From Dryococelus australis (lineage: Eukaryota > Arthropoda > Insecta > Phasmatodea > Phasmatidae): 64,000 bases of DNA. Below are positions 12,150-22,960 of the stretch, one piece after another (positions within the stretch are counted from its first letter, which is position 1; every line of letters begins with the position of its first letter). The position numbers and the translations under genes are program-made. The DNA is taken from NCBI GenBank assembly GCA_029891345.1, contig CM056993.1, positions 273,142,900 through 273,206,899 of the forward strand, read 5' to 3'. The notes below the pieces were generated by a model. It had not been told where the DNA came from. It worked only from the letters and a program-made list of their open reading frames with translations, and ran no database searches.

Positions 12150-13034
12150 CTGCTATAAATTATAATATTTCATTCATAATTAATGTGCATAAAACAAGGA
12201 GAAGATAGGTGTGTTGTACACTGTTTAAAAAAAGTCCTTAATTTTACGGAAAAGTGCTGGTAAAAATTAATTTAGAGGTGTCCGTAAACTTTCCGTAAAA
12301 TTCCGGACACGTTGATTTTCAAAAACGGATTTTCATTAATTTCGCAGATACTTCTGTTAATTCCCTAGTTAGTTTTCTGTACTTCTAATTTAAAAAAAAA
12401 TTATTATCTGTTTTATTTTAATTTTCACTATGTGGGTGTTTTGCTGTGTATAAAATATTTTTTAAAAAGTTAAAATTTTTACACTTAAGCAAGATTTGAA
12501 CCAGAGTCAAAAAACTTGCAAGTTCACTACCCTAACCAGTTACCTACAATTGCTCACGTGGTGAATCTGGTATAACTTTTGAATTTCTATTAGTCACATA
12601 TGCAACTTTTTTGTCTGTGTTAAAGTTGGTGTATTTTAAGTGTTGCTAAGTGTTACGTACTCCTGTTGCTAATTTTTTATGTTTCAAAGAACATGTCGTA
12701 GTGACATGGATAACCTTAACTGCCGCAGAAACGATAATGCTCTGGTTGCAGTGGCGAAGAAAGTTTCGTGTGGACTCAGCATTGTTCGTGCCCGAAACCT
12801 GTGTGTTTTCGTAAAAATGCCCGTAGATATATGGGAAATTTTAACACTGTAATGGCAAGTTAGAAATAAATATCATGGAATTATTATTACACTGAGTGCA
12901 CACGAATGCGGTGCGTTGTCCCTCTCGTGGACATTTCTAGACTCTGTTAGACTTTGTTTGCATGTGGCGGAGGAATATCCTGGAAGTATAACTTAAGCAG
13001 AGCTTTAGAAAAGTTGGAAGTTAACATGAATGTA
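12150..13034. mobile_element. MITE, family 3, split by a nested element
   Basis: The left part (to 12218) reads CTATAAATTATAATATTTC and then GATAGGTGTGTTG. The right part (from 12850) contains GAGTGCACACGAATGCGGTG, GGCGGAGGAATATCCTGG and GAAAAGTTGGAAGTTAACAT. All these words recur in the copies at 16067, 54452, 57819, 58746 (reverse) and 60115. The interruption is the element at 12219-12849. The 5' end is truncated. Confidence 0.7.
12219..12849. mobile_element. Nested non-autonomous element with tRNA-like core
   Basis: About 631 bp with ends CACTGTTTAAAAAAAGTCC and, from the other side, CAGTGTTAAAATTTCCC. It is flanked by TA on both sides (12217-12218 and 12850-12851), and it splits a family 3 MITE whose two halves are otherwise contiguous, so the insertion is certain. 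The ends carry short repeats of the TTTTACGGAAAAG type. Around 12485-12560 on the minus strand there is a tRNA-like piece with an A-box-like TGGTTAGGGTAGTG and B-box-like GGTTCAAATCT. It has no coding capacity and its superfamily is not established. Confidence 0.6.
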
Positions 13035-13824
13035 GTGAGAAACACTTCAGTGTTACGGAATGCTGAAACTCATACCAGCTGGTGTGTTACAAGGTCGTGG
13101 GATTTGTCCTATTTTACGGGATATTTTTTAATGACAGAATTGGAACTGGGACAAAGGTTTTTTTGCTCTAAATGCACTTTATATGGGACATTTCCAAAAC
13201 AACTTATTCACAATTTAAACGCCAAATTTCTAACACTGACATAAAAAAACATGGTTCTTTTGAAGAAATATTTAGTTATCATTTGCTCCTTTGTGTACAT
13301 ACGCGACATATAAATACTGTGCAATACGTGTAAATGATCAAAACCACCCGGCTGATGTGGCGCCATTACAGTATCATTTCATTCCTTGAAGAACAGTCTT
13401 CATTCAGTTTCTTTGTTTTGTGACGTTTGGCCGAACTATGTGCGACTAAAGTGCAGTGAAAATTATACGTTGTGCTAATTAGTTTTGCAATAGTGATCTA
13501 TACAACAAATATTAAGATCACTATACCCCAGAGGCCGGCATCAAGGTAATATTTCAAATCATAGGACATTTCGCAGTCAAGGGCAGCTCCTACCTGTGGC
13601 TTGAATTGCGTTGCAGAGTGTTTTAAATCCGAGCTTATTTACGGATCCGCTAAACGTGTCCTTATTATACCGATTTACGAAAAGAAAACACACTTCAGAT
13701 TCACATTAGGCTATAAATACTATTCCCGAGCTCTCCAACATTGCTAAAATCGGCCTTCTTTCGCACTTCTTTATCTCATAATATACTGGCTAGATGCACT
13801 AGAAACTATTATAGGGACCTGAAC
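13035..13824. other. Non-coding DNA
   Basis: Nothing recognisable. Short frames have no domains. Confidence 0.45.
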
Positions 13825-13828
13825 TTAA

Positions 13829-14254
13829 GAGCAGGATAGACCCCTGTGGGAACGCCGCGGCTAAGGTCAAGAAGCGAGGAAGCGATACGGACGACACTTA
13901 CACGCACGCCTAGTGTCTCATTCTTCCTACGCGCAAGGCGTGCAGTGTTTCCGCCGTAAAGCTGTATTGTGCAAATTAGATCTGTAACAATGGGGTTTTA
14001 TCACACGCGATGAAAGACAACAGATAAATCTACGCCCGTATCTTTGTACTATTCTCTTGCCGCTTAGGAAACTGCATAGGCTAGATTTCAAAATGCAATA
14101 TTTGACCATTTTCACGAATTTTTTCTTCAAGAATAATATGACAGAAAAAAAAAGTGAAAAGATAATAGTTTTTTTTTTTTGTCTTTTCTGACAGTATGTA
14201 ATTGCGTATTCGCGCAAACAAGTAGTTCACAAAAAACGCGGGTCTATCCCGCCC
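13829..14254. mobile_element. MITE with TTAA target duplication
   Basis: The left end GAGCAGGATAGACCCC is preceded by TTAA (13825-13828). The right end read inward is GGGCGGGATAGACCCG and is followed by TTAA (14255-14258). Thirteen of the first 15 positions pair. A TTAA duplication is characteristic of the piggyBac and Kolobok superfamilies. The 426-bp interior has no transposase. Confidence 0.7.
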
Positions 14255-14334
14255 TTAACTTAACTGCAGACTTTCCAGCTTAGGTAGATGAAGCCCGACG
14301 GAAACAGTGCACGCAAGTTCAGCGCATTGCGTGT

Positions 14335-14757
14335 AAAGGCTGTTGACGATTAAGTGAGCACTTTTGAAATCAACCTTAGGAAAATGCCACTCCCTGCCTG
14401 CATGTATTTTAACGGCCGCATAGTGTGTCAAGCGCCCTGTAAAGTTGGTAACGACAAAGAGAAAGGAGTTCGAAATCTTAACGCTGAATTATACGTGTTA
14501 GCGAAACATTTGAGAATACTCGAATTATTTGTTTCACTTTCTGTATTTTTAATGAATGTAAGTGCATTATATTTAAAAATTGTAAAAATATTTTACTTTT
14601 CTAACAATTTCACAACTTTACTTGACCGACGCATTAATAAAGTTACCAGGCACATAGCAATGTTAATTTTACGTATGGGAAAGTATACAAAATCTGCGTA
14701 AAAGTAGATCTTAAGAAAGGCTTTCAAATGTGCTCATTTTACCGTGAACAGCCTATA
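14335..14757. mobile_element. MITE, family 1 (long form), near complete
   Basis: The left end AAAGGCTGTTGACGATTAAG runs into GTGAGCACTTTTGAAATC. The right end is CTCATTTTACC then GTGAACAGCCTATAG. The interior has TGCATGTATTTTAACGGCC, GTAAAGTTGGTAACGAC and GTAGATCTTAAGAAAGGC. It is the most complete plus-orientation copy of the long form. Confidence 0.85.
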
Positions 14758-15267
14758 GGAGTGATGTGGCACCAGTCGCGCGTGTCACGTGTCGCCGTTA
14801 TGGCTCCCTTTCTTCCCTTCGTCAAACGCGCTGAAGAGCTCCTTGTCACAACATGGGATTTTTAAACTCCGAACACTGGCGACACTGCACAACAAACTGA
14901 ATGTTGCACACAGTGGGAGAGAACGTATTATAGCGCGAGTTTTCACGTGGGCCTCGGTAGTGTTTCACCACGCAGACCGGAAACAGTTGAAACTCGTGAG
15001 CAAGTTCTTACGCACGCTAAACATGCGGCAGCAGCTCTCATTTCGCAGACACAGAGCACCTAACAATACAGAGGCCAAACAGCCGCTTATACCGCGAACC
15101 TCAGCCGCGCACGACAGCAGAATGTGGTAGCTGGCCAGCAACGTGGCCAATCAGCACCTGGTGACCGAACTCGTCAGCCGGCAGCCCAGGGAACCTTTCG
15201 CATTATGCAACATCCAATCAAAGCAAGGCCCGTTCCCCAGGATCCTCGCCACTACATTTCGTATCTG
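14758..15267. other. Non-coding, relatively GC-rich DNA
   Basis: This stretch is more GC-rich than its surroundings and has open frames on both strands (for example 14789-15130 plus). None shows a recognisable domain, signal peptide or repeat. It could be an unknown repeat. Confidence 0.35.
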
Positions 15268-15950
15268 CACTGTAAAAAAAAAAAAAAATTGAGGTAAAAT
15301 TCCCTTACATGTAAGGGAAGCTATACATGTATACTATACTTATATATGTATAGCTATACCTCTACATGTAAGTTAAAATTACATCTTAAATATAGAATAA
15401 ATTTACATAACAAGTAAAGTAATTTTTTCCTAGTCGTACGGGAAAAGTAAGTGACAAAAGTTGTTGGGGGGGGGCGGGGGGTGAAATTCCATACGAATAA
15501 GGGAAAATTAACTATATTGTATAATAAAACTATATATAAAAATATCCCGGAGTATTAGTATTGTTAATTTTTTTATTGCCTATATCCTCTGACATATAGT
15601 AACCGAAACCTCAACAATAAAATCCAGGACACTTGCTGGTGGGTGCGCTCGAACCACGGTTTTCTACCTCGATAGGCCGTTGTGTTATCCAATACACCAG
15701 GACTATAGCGTAAGAGCATCAGTGAATATTAGCGTGTTACAGAATTGTTTCTTCCGCCCGTTCCCCCACTTAGCTGTTGAGAATGCTGAAGAGATGCAAG
15801 CGTCGTAAGGTAATTTTCTCATCCATGTAGGGGATTTTCCACTGCCATGTACGTGAGTTTTACTCCAGGGTGCGGTAGTTTTACCTTGCCTTTAAGGAAA
15901 ACTATGTTTCCCCTACAGGTTTGGTAATTTTCCCAATATTTTTCACAGTG
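15268..15950. mobile_element. Non-autonomous element with tRNA-like core
   Basis: The ends are CACTGTAAAAAAAAA and, from the right, CACTGTGAAAAATATTGGG. Subterminal sequence repeats variants of GTAAAATTCCCTTACATG on both sides, giving a symmetrical structure. On the minus strand at about 15637-15712 lies a tRNA-like segment with an A box TGGTGTATTGG and a B box GGTTCGAGCGC in correct order and spacing. The flanks offer at best a TG dinucleotide duplication. Same design as 12219-12849 and 27580-28330. Confidence 0.6.
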
Positions 15951-16066
15951 TGCGCACTTGTGTCGCAGACGACCAGCGATTACTACCTGTTGCTCACCAA
16001 TGGTTTGGACATTGCCCACTTTACGAAACCATGGACCATGTTGATTGCAAGTTTTGTTAGTAAAGT

Positions 16067-16441
16067 CTATTCGTGGATTCTCACACTTATGAATCAAACC
16101 CTAGATAAAGCAACCCATGTACACCTTTTGGTTGTTACCTAAAATGTAAATACAACAAATGTTCCATACTTCTGTTAACACATAATTACCTCATTTTTTG
16201 TTATATTGAACTTATCTACAAATTATAACATCTCATTTATATCAATTCGAATGAAAACAGGAAGAAAATAGTTCTCATGCAAAATACTATTACACTCAGT
16301 GCACACGGATATGGAGCGTTGCCCCTTTGGAGTAGTTTCCTAGACATTGTTGCTTTGTTTGCATGAGGCTGAGAGGAATAGCCTGAAAGTATAACTTAGC
16401 AGGGCATCAAAAAAGTTGGAATTAACCGTGAATGGACTATA
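16067..16441. mobile_element. MITE, family 3
   Basis: The left end TATTCGTGGATTCTCACAC and the right end TTAACCGTGAATGGACTAT are inverted partners. The interior has TACTTCTGTTAACACATAAT, GTGCACACGGATATGGAGCG and AGAGGAATAGCCTG. The GGTGTGTTGGTAGCG segment, which hosts nested insertions in other copies, is deleted here. Confidence 0.75.
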
Positions 16442-16738
16442 ATTAGGGACGGGTTGTTTATCGCGAAAATATTTATGGCCATGTTAGACTTCAATATCCT
16501 ACGTCAACCGACATAACTTCCTTTGGTGACTCGTAGCATGTCTACGTAGGAAGACATGTTCCTGTTTGACTGTGCCAGTCGTAATAAAGTACCCCGATAC
16601 TGAAGGTCTATGATTCGCGGACAGACATTTGAGGCACGTATATTTAAAATCATCCCATCACTGAAGTGCACATGAACAAAAGTGTTTTGAAGCACACCTG
16701 GTCCTGAAATCTTTTCGCGAAAAACAGTTATCCCTAAC
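16442..16738. other. Unassigned DNA left of the BEL element
   Basis: About 300 bp without a recognisable repeat. A frame at 16504-16818 (minus) runs into the LTR and is not credible as a gene. Confidence 0.4.
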
Positions 16739-16971
16739 TGTACAGACAAGAAACAAACACGTTTACATATTTCCTGGAGGACCAGGGATAAATTCCAAAT
16801 ATCGAGACTACACTGCACGAGACATTCACAAGGCGGCCATCTTTGTTGACTGACACAAAAGGCCGCTGTTGAAGGTCATGCGCACACATGATTTTTTAAC
16901 CTCTTCTACTGCGCCACATCACAATATTTTTACACAAGGTATCTGAACACTTTAAGACTTAACACTTAACA
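16739..16971 (-). repeat. BEL/Pao 3' LTR
   Basis: Plus-strand sequence TGTACAGACAAGAAACAAAC to TTAACACTTAACA is a direct repeat of 22187-22418. Just inside it, on the minus strand, GTGTGGGCGGAA is a G/A-rich stretch in the position of a polypurine tract. Confidence 0.85.
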
Positions 16972-17040
16972 TTCCGCCCACACAAAATAACTATTTTACA
17001 TTAACAAAAAAACTATGATACTAAAGATATTATTAGTTTC

Positions 17041-17734
17041 ATTCAACAGTCTCCGATGGTAGCGGATACAATTTGATAGTAGGGTGTTTCAGTTCACCAG
17101 TCAAGTTTTGCACTTTGGCTACTCACACTAAGCCATCTTCACCAGGATATACTTCCACTACTCTTGCCAAACACCAGCTTAATTGTGGCAGGTTGTCTTG
17201 TGGCACCTGAACCAGGTCGCCAACAGCCAAATTTTTCTGGGCACAGCCCACTTTGTATGGTACTGGAGGGTATGGAGTTATTCCCTTTGCCATCGGGTCC
17301 AGAAATACTGGCTAACAGCTTGAACTAGCTTCCATCGAGTGAGACCATCCAGCTTCTCCTGAGTTAGACTGTCTTCAACTCGAGCTGTAACTGTTGTGAA
17401 CTCTTCGAAACTCTTTAGAATGGTATTGACACTTTTGATAGCTGCTTCCCAAAGGCCACCTTGATGAGGAGTAGATGGCGAGTTGAAATGAAAACTGATC
17501 CTGTTGGCCAGAGAAAAGTTTGTGGTGAAGTTTTGCAGGGGGGGGGGGGGATGACTGCAACAAGTTGGAGACCATTAATTGAAACTGAGCAGCTGCCCCA
17601 AAAAAGTTGGTTCTACAATCCATATAGATATGAGCACAAAGACCTCTGCGTGACATGAATCGAGATAGAGCAGCAATGAAAGAATTAGAAGATAAATCAG
17701 GAACGACTTCTAGGTGAACAGCTTTGGTTGACAA
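17041..17734 (-). pseudogene. BEL/Pao integrase core and DUF5641-like C-terminus (broken)
   Basis: The integrase inserts the cDNA into the chromosome. On the minus strand the frame 17734-17375 opens with STKAVHLEVVPDLS and contains the catalytic-Asp motif YMDCRTNFFGA. The glutamate motif PHQGGLWEAA is readable near 17441-17470. The following segment reads LTRWKLVQA (about 17320-17340) and then KNLAVGDLVQVP, LPQLSWCLARVVEVYPGEDG (about 17110-17210), typical of the DUF5641 region that ends BEL integrases. A G-run near 17535 breaks the frame. Its neighbour on the 5' side is the zinc-binding region at 17893-18138. Confidence 0.85.
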
Positions 17735-17892
17735 TCAGATGAAGAGACAAATATATGCCTTCTGAGATTGATATTTTCGCATCTTGCTGACCTTAATCAA
17801 ATGAACCCAGTAAAATCCATTCCACAATGGATATACACAAGCTGAGGGGAAACACGAGGTTCTGGAAGATTACCCATCAGCTGAGGTGTGGT

Positions 17893-18138
17893 TTATGGTA
17901 AACAGTGGAGCATCGTACACATTTTGATATGAACGATAGTAATCACCTTGCAACTGCACAAAATCCAAAATCTGCTGGCCAACACAGCTTGCAGTAATTG
18001 TGGACCAGCGAGCAGATAAGTTATATGGTAATGATTCACTAGTGGTTGAACAACATGATGGCCTTTCGGCAGGATAACATGATGCTTAGCACAACCAGGA
18101 AGATGAGAGTTTTCAAGGCGCCCACCCACCCTAAGCAA
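17893..18138 (-). pseudogene. BEL/Pao integrase zinc-binding region
   Basis: The reading begins LRVGGRLENSHLPGCAKHHV and continues with ILPKGHHVVQPLVNHYH and AGPQLLQAVLASRFWI. This is the HHCC-type N-terminal integrase domain that follows RNase H in BEL polyproteins. The frame stops before the integrase core, so the two pieces are no longer joined. Confidence 0.85.
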
Positions 18139-18439
18139 AGCATCTGGATCAAGGAATGCAGCAAGGATGGTGTATACGAGGTGAACGTGGTTTATTGCCT
18201 TTTAATAATTTGATTTAATGGGAAAAAAAGCTGTCTGTCGAACCCTGTAGCAGATTTTTTTATGGCCAAGTTCAATTTACCAACAGAGAGAGATCCTTTA
18301 AACTGATGTTCCCTCTTAGCATTGTCAATAAACCTCATTACCCAAGCAAGTATCCACACACTCTGCATCCAAGTTGAGAATCGCTGTAACATACTCACCC
18401 CAGGTTCATCTTGAGTAACAACCAAGACAGCCATGCTAC

Positions 18440-19303
18440 TAGATTTGAAATCTGGGAGGATTTCTAGCTGGGTGTCAGTGCAAAGTTGTTTGGGTCTTGT
18501 GGAACAGGGCTGCGATAGCCATTGGGGACCTGCTACCAGATGTGATCAGGGGACAACTGGTCAGGCATCAACCCACGTAATGCAAAGTCAGCAGGATTGT
18601 AAGATGCACTCACATGTTGCCAACTACTGTGGGGAGTCCATTCCTGAATTTGAGAATCTCGATTGGCTACATACGTCCTTAACAGGTGGGGAGCACACTT
18701 TATTCATGCACACCTTATCCACAGTTGTGGCACTTTAGTCTTGGCCATAAGAAATCTGACTGAAGTGGAGTGACCTGAATACATTACATGGATATAGACA
18801 ACATCTGAGTAACCCTTTTCTGATGCATCTGGGAAACCATGGAGTTGAACACTTAAAAATTGAGTGAGCGCATATGGACGGGGAATTGACAGAGAATCCA
18901 CGTTTACCATTCCATGCATGAAGTGCTGCCAAGGATGCAGATGTGATGGGGTTAGAGGTTCATCCAAACCAAATCCATGTAGGCACAGTGACTGTAGGAA
19001 GATTTTTGCCCCAAACACAACAGGAGCCAACCATCCTAGAGGATCATAATTCCTAGCGATATATGACAACATTGCTAGATTGGTGAAAAACTGCACCTTC
19101 CCTACTATATGATAAGGGATAGAATCTCCCTTAACATTCCATTGGAGTTCCAGAATGCTATGTGCATGTGCTGAATCATTAGTGAACTTGAGCATTTCAC
19201 AGTCTGCCACTGGAAGACAATCCAAAAGCTGGGGGTAATTGGCAACCCATTTTCGCAATTCAAAACATTCCTTCTGCAGTAGTTGAATGAGCTCGCCCCA
19301 CAC
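18440..19303 (-). pseudogene. BEL/Pao RT C-terminus, A17/Pao region and RNase H-like region
   Basis: A 199-codon open frame (19303-18704) continues the reverse transcriptase. It starts with LIQLLQKECFELRKWVAN, then LELQWN and SYIARNYDPLGWLAPVVFGA, the connector typical of Pao-type polyproteins, and then QLHGFPDASEKGYSDVVYI, the start of the RNase H fold. The reading degenerates after 18704, with broken continuation towards 18440. This region degrades the RNA strand during replication in active relatives. Confidence 0.85.
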
Positions 19304-19770
19304 AGCAAGATCTTATTCGAGTGATGGAGCACCAGTAATGATATCATCAACAAATGTCTGAGTACACAGCACAGCTGCTGCCAGAGGAAATGCATGACCC
19401 TCGTCAATATTAAGCTGCTGCAGAGTTCAGATGACTAAGAACAGAGAACTTAACACACCATATGTGACTGTACTCAACTCATACACATTGGGAGCCTTTG
19501 CTAGGTCTGAACACCGTAAAATAAGCTGATGATTTCTGTCATCAGGGTGCATGACAATTTGCCTATACATTTGTTTGATGTCACAACAAAAAAAAAATGG
19601 GTGGGTTCTAAACTTACAGATAAGATCCATAATGCCAGCTTGTAGTTTGGGATTTGAATACAAACAATCATTAAGATCATTTCAATTTGACGTTTTGGTA
19701 CTGGCATCAAATACAACTCTAAATTTAGTCGTGGAACTAGAAGGTTTCATAACTTCGTGGTGAGGAATGA
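19304..19770 (-). pseudogene. BEL/Pao reverse transcriptase palm (broken)
   Basis: The frame 19663-19427 reads LQAGIMDLICKFRTHPFFF and then DIKQMYRQIVMHPDDRN, the first catalytic-Asp block of BEL reverse transcriptases. The active-site block TFVDDIITGAPS is readable at about 19330-19360 in another frame, so both Asp residues of the FVDD motif survive although the reading frame does not. A poly-A run near 19585 and shifts near 19430 disrupt it. Confidence 0.85.
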
Positions 19771-20181
19771 TTTAATATTGAGAACTGGGCTCTGGGACAG
19801 TGCACAAAGGGTTCTATATGCTTTAAGGCTTCATAATCTGTCATGAAATAAACATAGAGAGACCTAATATCAGGTTAAGTGAGTAGCTTCTGCTCCAATA
19901 ACATGAAACATCTATGAGCAGTTACCTGAGAGTGGCCAAGTTCTATGTTGGGACGGAATGGGAGACATACACCATACCTACCTGAGGAAAGGCGATAGTG
20001 CATTTCCTTATAATGTTGCTGATGCACAATTTCGTCTTAAGACAACTGCTTAACAGAGAGGGGTTCCTCTGGTTTCAAAGGTAACCGGCACCCCCTCTCC
20101 AAAGCACAATTTGCCTCCTTTCAGAACTTGCGAAAACACATCTCCACCCAAAATGACTTCTACACCACCAGGGGTATCAAA

Positions 20182-20604
20182 TTAAGGGTCAGTTAAAGGA
20201 AAAGAGCTTAATTTCTCCCTGATATTAGCATCCACTTGGGTAAGGGGTAACATATTGGTAACCTTTGACACTATCAATAAGGACTGGTTGAACACTGATG
20301 CTCCCTCTACAGTTGTCCTGATTTTAGTAGTCACCATTCCCCTAATATTAATGCGACTTTGAGACAGTCCGGACACCTGGTCTGTACTGTGGACCCTGGG
20401 AAGCACAGTTTCTGTGCCAATGCTTCTGACATAAAGCTTCCCTGGGCAGCACTATCCAAAATCGCACAGCAGTTGTGAAACCTTTTCCTTGATAATCAAA
20501 AATTTTCAATATGACTGTAGATAGAATAATTACAGTTCGAGCAGAGGTTCTGACTGATATTCCTACAAACTGTGAACTACCATCAGTGTCAACCAAGTCC
20601 GAGC
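20182..20604 (-). pseudogene. BEL/Pao aspartic protease region (broken)
   Basis: On the minus strand LDSAAQGSFMSEALAQKL is readable at about 20410-20460. The DSA triad is the catalytic signature of the retropepsin-like domain between gag and RT in this family. The flanking frames (20608-20348 and 20406-20182) overlap in different phases, showing at least one shift. Confidence 0.8.
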
Positions 20605-21769
20605 TCAATTGCTGATTAGCATGTGAGTCTGAAGTTGGTGGTTTTTGCGAGTCAGTTCCTGTCTGTCAGAGTGTAATGATGAAAAATGCTTTCGTCCACA
20701 ATGTAAACAGGTATGTTTTGAAGAACACTGTACTACCATGTGGGAGGTACCTAAACAATTGTAACACAACTTTCTACTGCGCACAACTTCTTGCCTTTCT
20801 GCAGGAGATATCTCCATGAACTCTACACAGCTGTAGATAGCATGAGAGGTTTGCTGACACAAAACACATTCCTTAGTTCTGAGCCCAGAACTTGACAGTG
20901 GAACAACTTTATTTAGGGATAAATTGCTGGACTATGTTTTGACAAAACGTGACCCAGCTCGGTTCATATTTCATGTGAATTATCCAATTTAGCGGCTTCA
21001 ATTTCTAAGAGCTCCGCAAGTTCACCAACCTCAAGGAATGTGTCAGGTGATAAAGAATGACAGTATTCAAACTTTATTCGCATGGGTAAATCCAGATTTT
21101 TCAACAAAATAGTCAGCAGTATGGGATTATTTTAGGTGACAGCATAACCTAAGTCTTCTAAGGCACAGCAATTTTCCATAAGGGCATTGACAAAGTGGTG
21201 CAATGTCTTATAATTGTAGCAATAACAGGAGGCTACTCCAAAATTCTGTTCATATGGAGTGCAGTGAGTTTCAGTGAATTATGATGATGGGATGACAAAC
21301 TTTCCCATGCAACAGAAAAGTTTTCACCAGTTAAGGGTAGGTTTTTCATGAGCTGAGATGCTTCGCCTTTCAAACAACTGACTAAATATTGACATTTTTC
21401 AACATCGGAAAGGGCGTGATTCTCATGAATTGTGGCCCTAAGCAGTTGGTGAAATGTAGGCCATTCCTCCCATTGCCCTGAAAATGTTGGTAGGTTCAGT
21501 TTGGGGAGTCAGAGATTCATATGAGACACAAGAGTGGTTGTTTCATCCTTATTTGCCAACAGTGATGATATGGTAGAGCGAGTATCCAAAATCTATGGCG
21601 AAAAATTTGAATAGCATTCCATCAAGGCAGCCTCATCATAACCTTCAGGAATGGTTTCCAAGGTCAGAAATTTGTCACAACATGAATTGATAATTGCCTC
21701 AATGCTTTGGATATCCTATACATATACATTAGCTTCCTGTGGACTGAAGGATGTTGCGCCTTCAGCCAT
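20605..21769 (-). pseudogene. BEL/Pao gag-like protein (broken)
   Basis: A start at 21769 gives MAEGATSFSPQEANVYV and then a stop. Downstream the DUF1759-type block LPKLNLPTFSGQWEEWPTF lies near 21450-21510, followed by LSDVEKCQYLVSCLKGEA. The intact 3' portion (20862-20605) carries the zinc knuckle CYNCLGTSHMVVQC (CX2CX4HX4C) and a second CX2C...H motif, CLHCGRKHFSSLH. Gag binds the genomic RNA and forms the particle in active relatives. Several internal stops show decay. Confidence 0.85.
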
Positions 21770-22186
21770 TGTGAGTGACGGCAGGCGTGCCTGAATCTGC
21801 TTAACTTTATTTTCTTGAAGCTTTAGTTGCATTAATAACCCTTTGAAACTTATTATGATAAATTACCTTTCAACACAAGGCCAATGAACCAAGAGCAAAT
21901 TAGGCGGGACACCACAGAAACAATTATTAACGACGCGCCACTTAATCTTCAAGATACCACATAACCTGTACATGCTGTTTGCCGATTTTTCACAATAGTC
22001 AATGGTAACTAGTACAGAAATCGAAAAACTGCACAACACGAAAAACTACGCAAATACGCTATGTAGCTGTCACCATTTTGCCGCGAAACCAAACAAGTCT
22101 TCAGTCATTGAAAACAAACAGAACAAACACGTGCATAGCTTCACTTCATATGTAGCAATTAATCATCTGGCCCAGAGGACCAAAAA

Positions 22187-22418
22187 TGTACAGACAAGAA
22201 ACAAACAATTGAACATATTTCCTGGAGAACCAGGGATAAGTCCCAAATAACGAGACTACACTGCACGAGACACTCACCGGGCGGCCATCTTTATTAACTG
22301 ACGAAAAAGTCAGCTGTTGAAGGTTATGTGCACATGTGATTTATGCACCTCTTCCACTGCACCACGCCACAATATTTTTACACTGAGTATCTGAACACTT
22401 AAGACTTAACACTAAATG
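22187..22418 (-). repeat. BEL/Pao 5' LTR
   Basis: A direct repeat of 16739-16971 beginning TGTACAGACAAGAAACAAAC on the plus strand. Immediately inside it on the minus strand is TTTTTGGTCCTCTGGGCC, whose TGG is in the right place for a tRNA primer-binding site. I cannot name the tRNA. Confidence 0.85.
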
Positions 22419-22439
22419 TAATCGAGAACAGAACGTTGA

Positions 22440-22960
22440 CATTACCTAACCAAGCTTCCCGATAAATGACGGTACTGAAGATTCCTTGCTTTCACTGTGC
22501 TCAATACTCCTTTGCACTTTTTCATCCTCCGAAGAATTTCAACATTTGTTACATGGTCTGTCCATTGCACTCTTAACATTCTCCAATACAACTACATCTC
22601 AAAGGCTTCCAATATTTTACTGAGTGACTCTGTCAGAGTCCAAGTTTCAAAGCCATAATGTAGAACAGAGAACACATAACAGATTAGAAGTCTCATTTTT
22701 GTGGTCATTATTATCTCATGAATTTTAAAAAGGTTACTCATTTTGTTGAAGACAGCCTTAGATTTTTCAATACGTGACTTCACTTCATCAGAGCAATCCC
22801 ACTGGTCATTTATGTTGGTACCGAGATATGTATATTTGTGTACATGTTCAACAGGTCACTGATTTATACTTATATGATATGTAGGGATACATTTTTTTTT
22901 AATGATCATTAATTTTGTTTTATTTATATTAATATCAAGACCACTAATGACTACTAATAA
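22440..22960 (-). pseudogene. LINE reverse transcriptase, C-terminal fragment
   Basis: Minus-strand readings in shifting frames give LDINIKNKTKLMII, TYLGTNINDQWDCSDE, RIEKSKAVFNKMSNLFK, then RLLICYVFSVLHYGFETWTL and WTDHVTNVEILRRMKK. This order (lead-in, YLG block, YG-E-W block, TEHVTNEE-like block) is the C-terminal part of reverse transcriptases from endonuclease-bearing non-LTR retrotransposons. Only the 22783-22592 part is open; a T-run near 22890 and stops break the rest. No 3' tail is recognisable before the BEL LTR. Confidence 0.85.

Larger units (their letters stand above)
16739..22418 (-). mobile_element. BEL/Pao LTR retrotransposon, decayed, near full length
   Basis: About 5.7 kb with direct-repeat LTRs at both ends and, between them on the minus strand, every region expected of a BEL/Pao polyprotein in the usual order: gag, zinc knuckle, aspartic protease, reverse transcriptase, RNase H, integrase and the C-terminal DUF5641-like region. 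Frames are interrupted by stops and shifts throughout, and the LTRs differ by roughly one base in eight by eye, so this is an old, inactive insertion. The flanks CTAAC (left) and CTAAA (right of TTAACA at 22411) may be a worn 5-bp target duplication, but the boundary is uncertain by several bases. Confidence 0.92.

Noticed and set aside
15637..15712. Functional tRNA gene
   Set aside because: The tRNA-like segment, like those at 12485 and 27790, has mismatched stems and sits at the centre of a repeat element.
18433..18738. Plus-strand frame in the BEL element
   Set aside because: Antisense shadow of the RNase H region.
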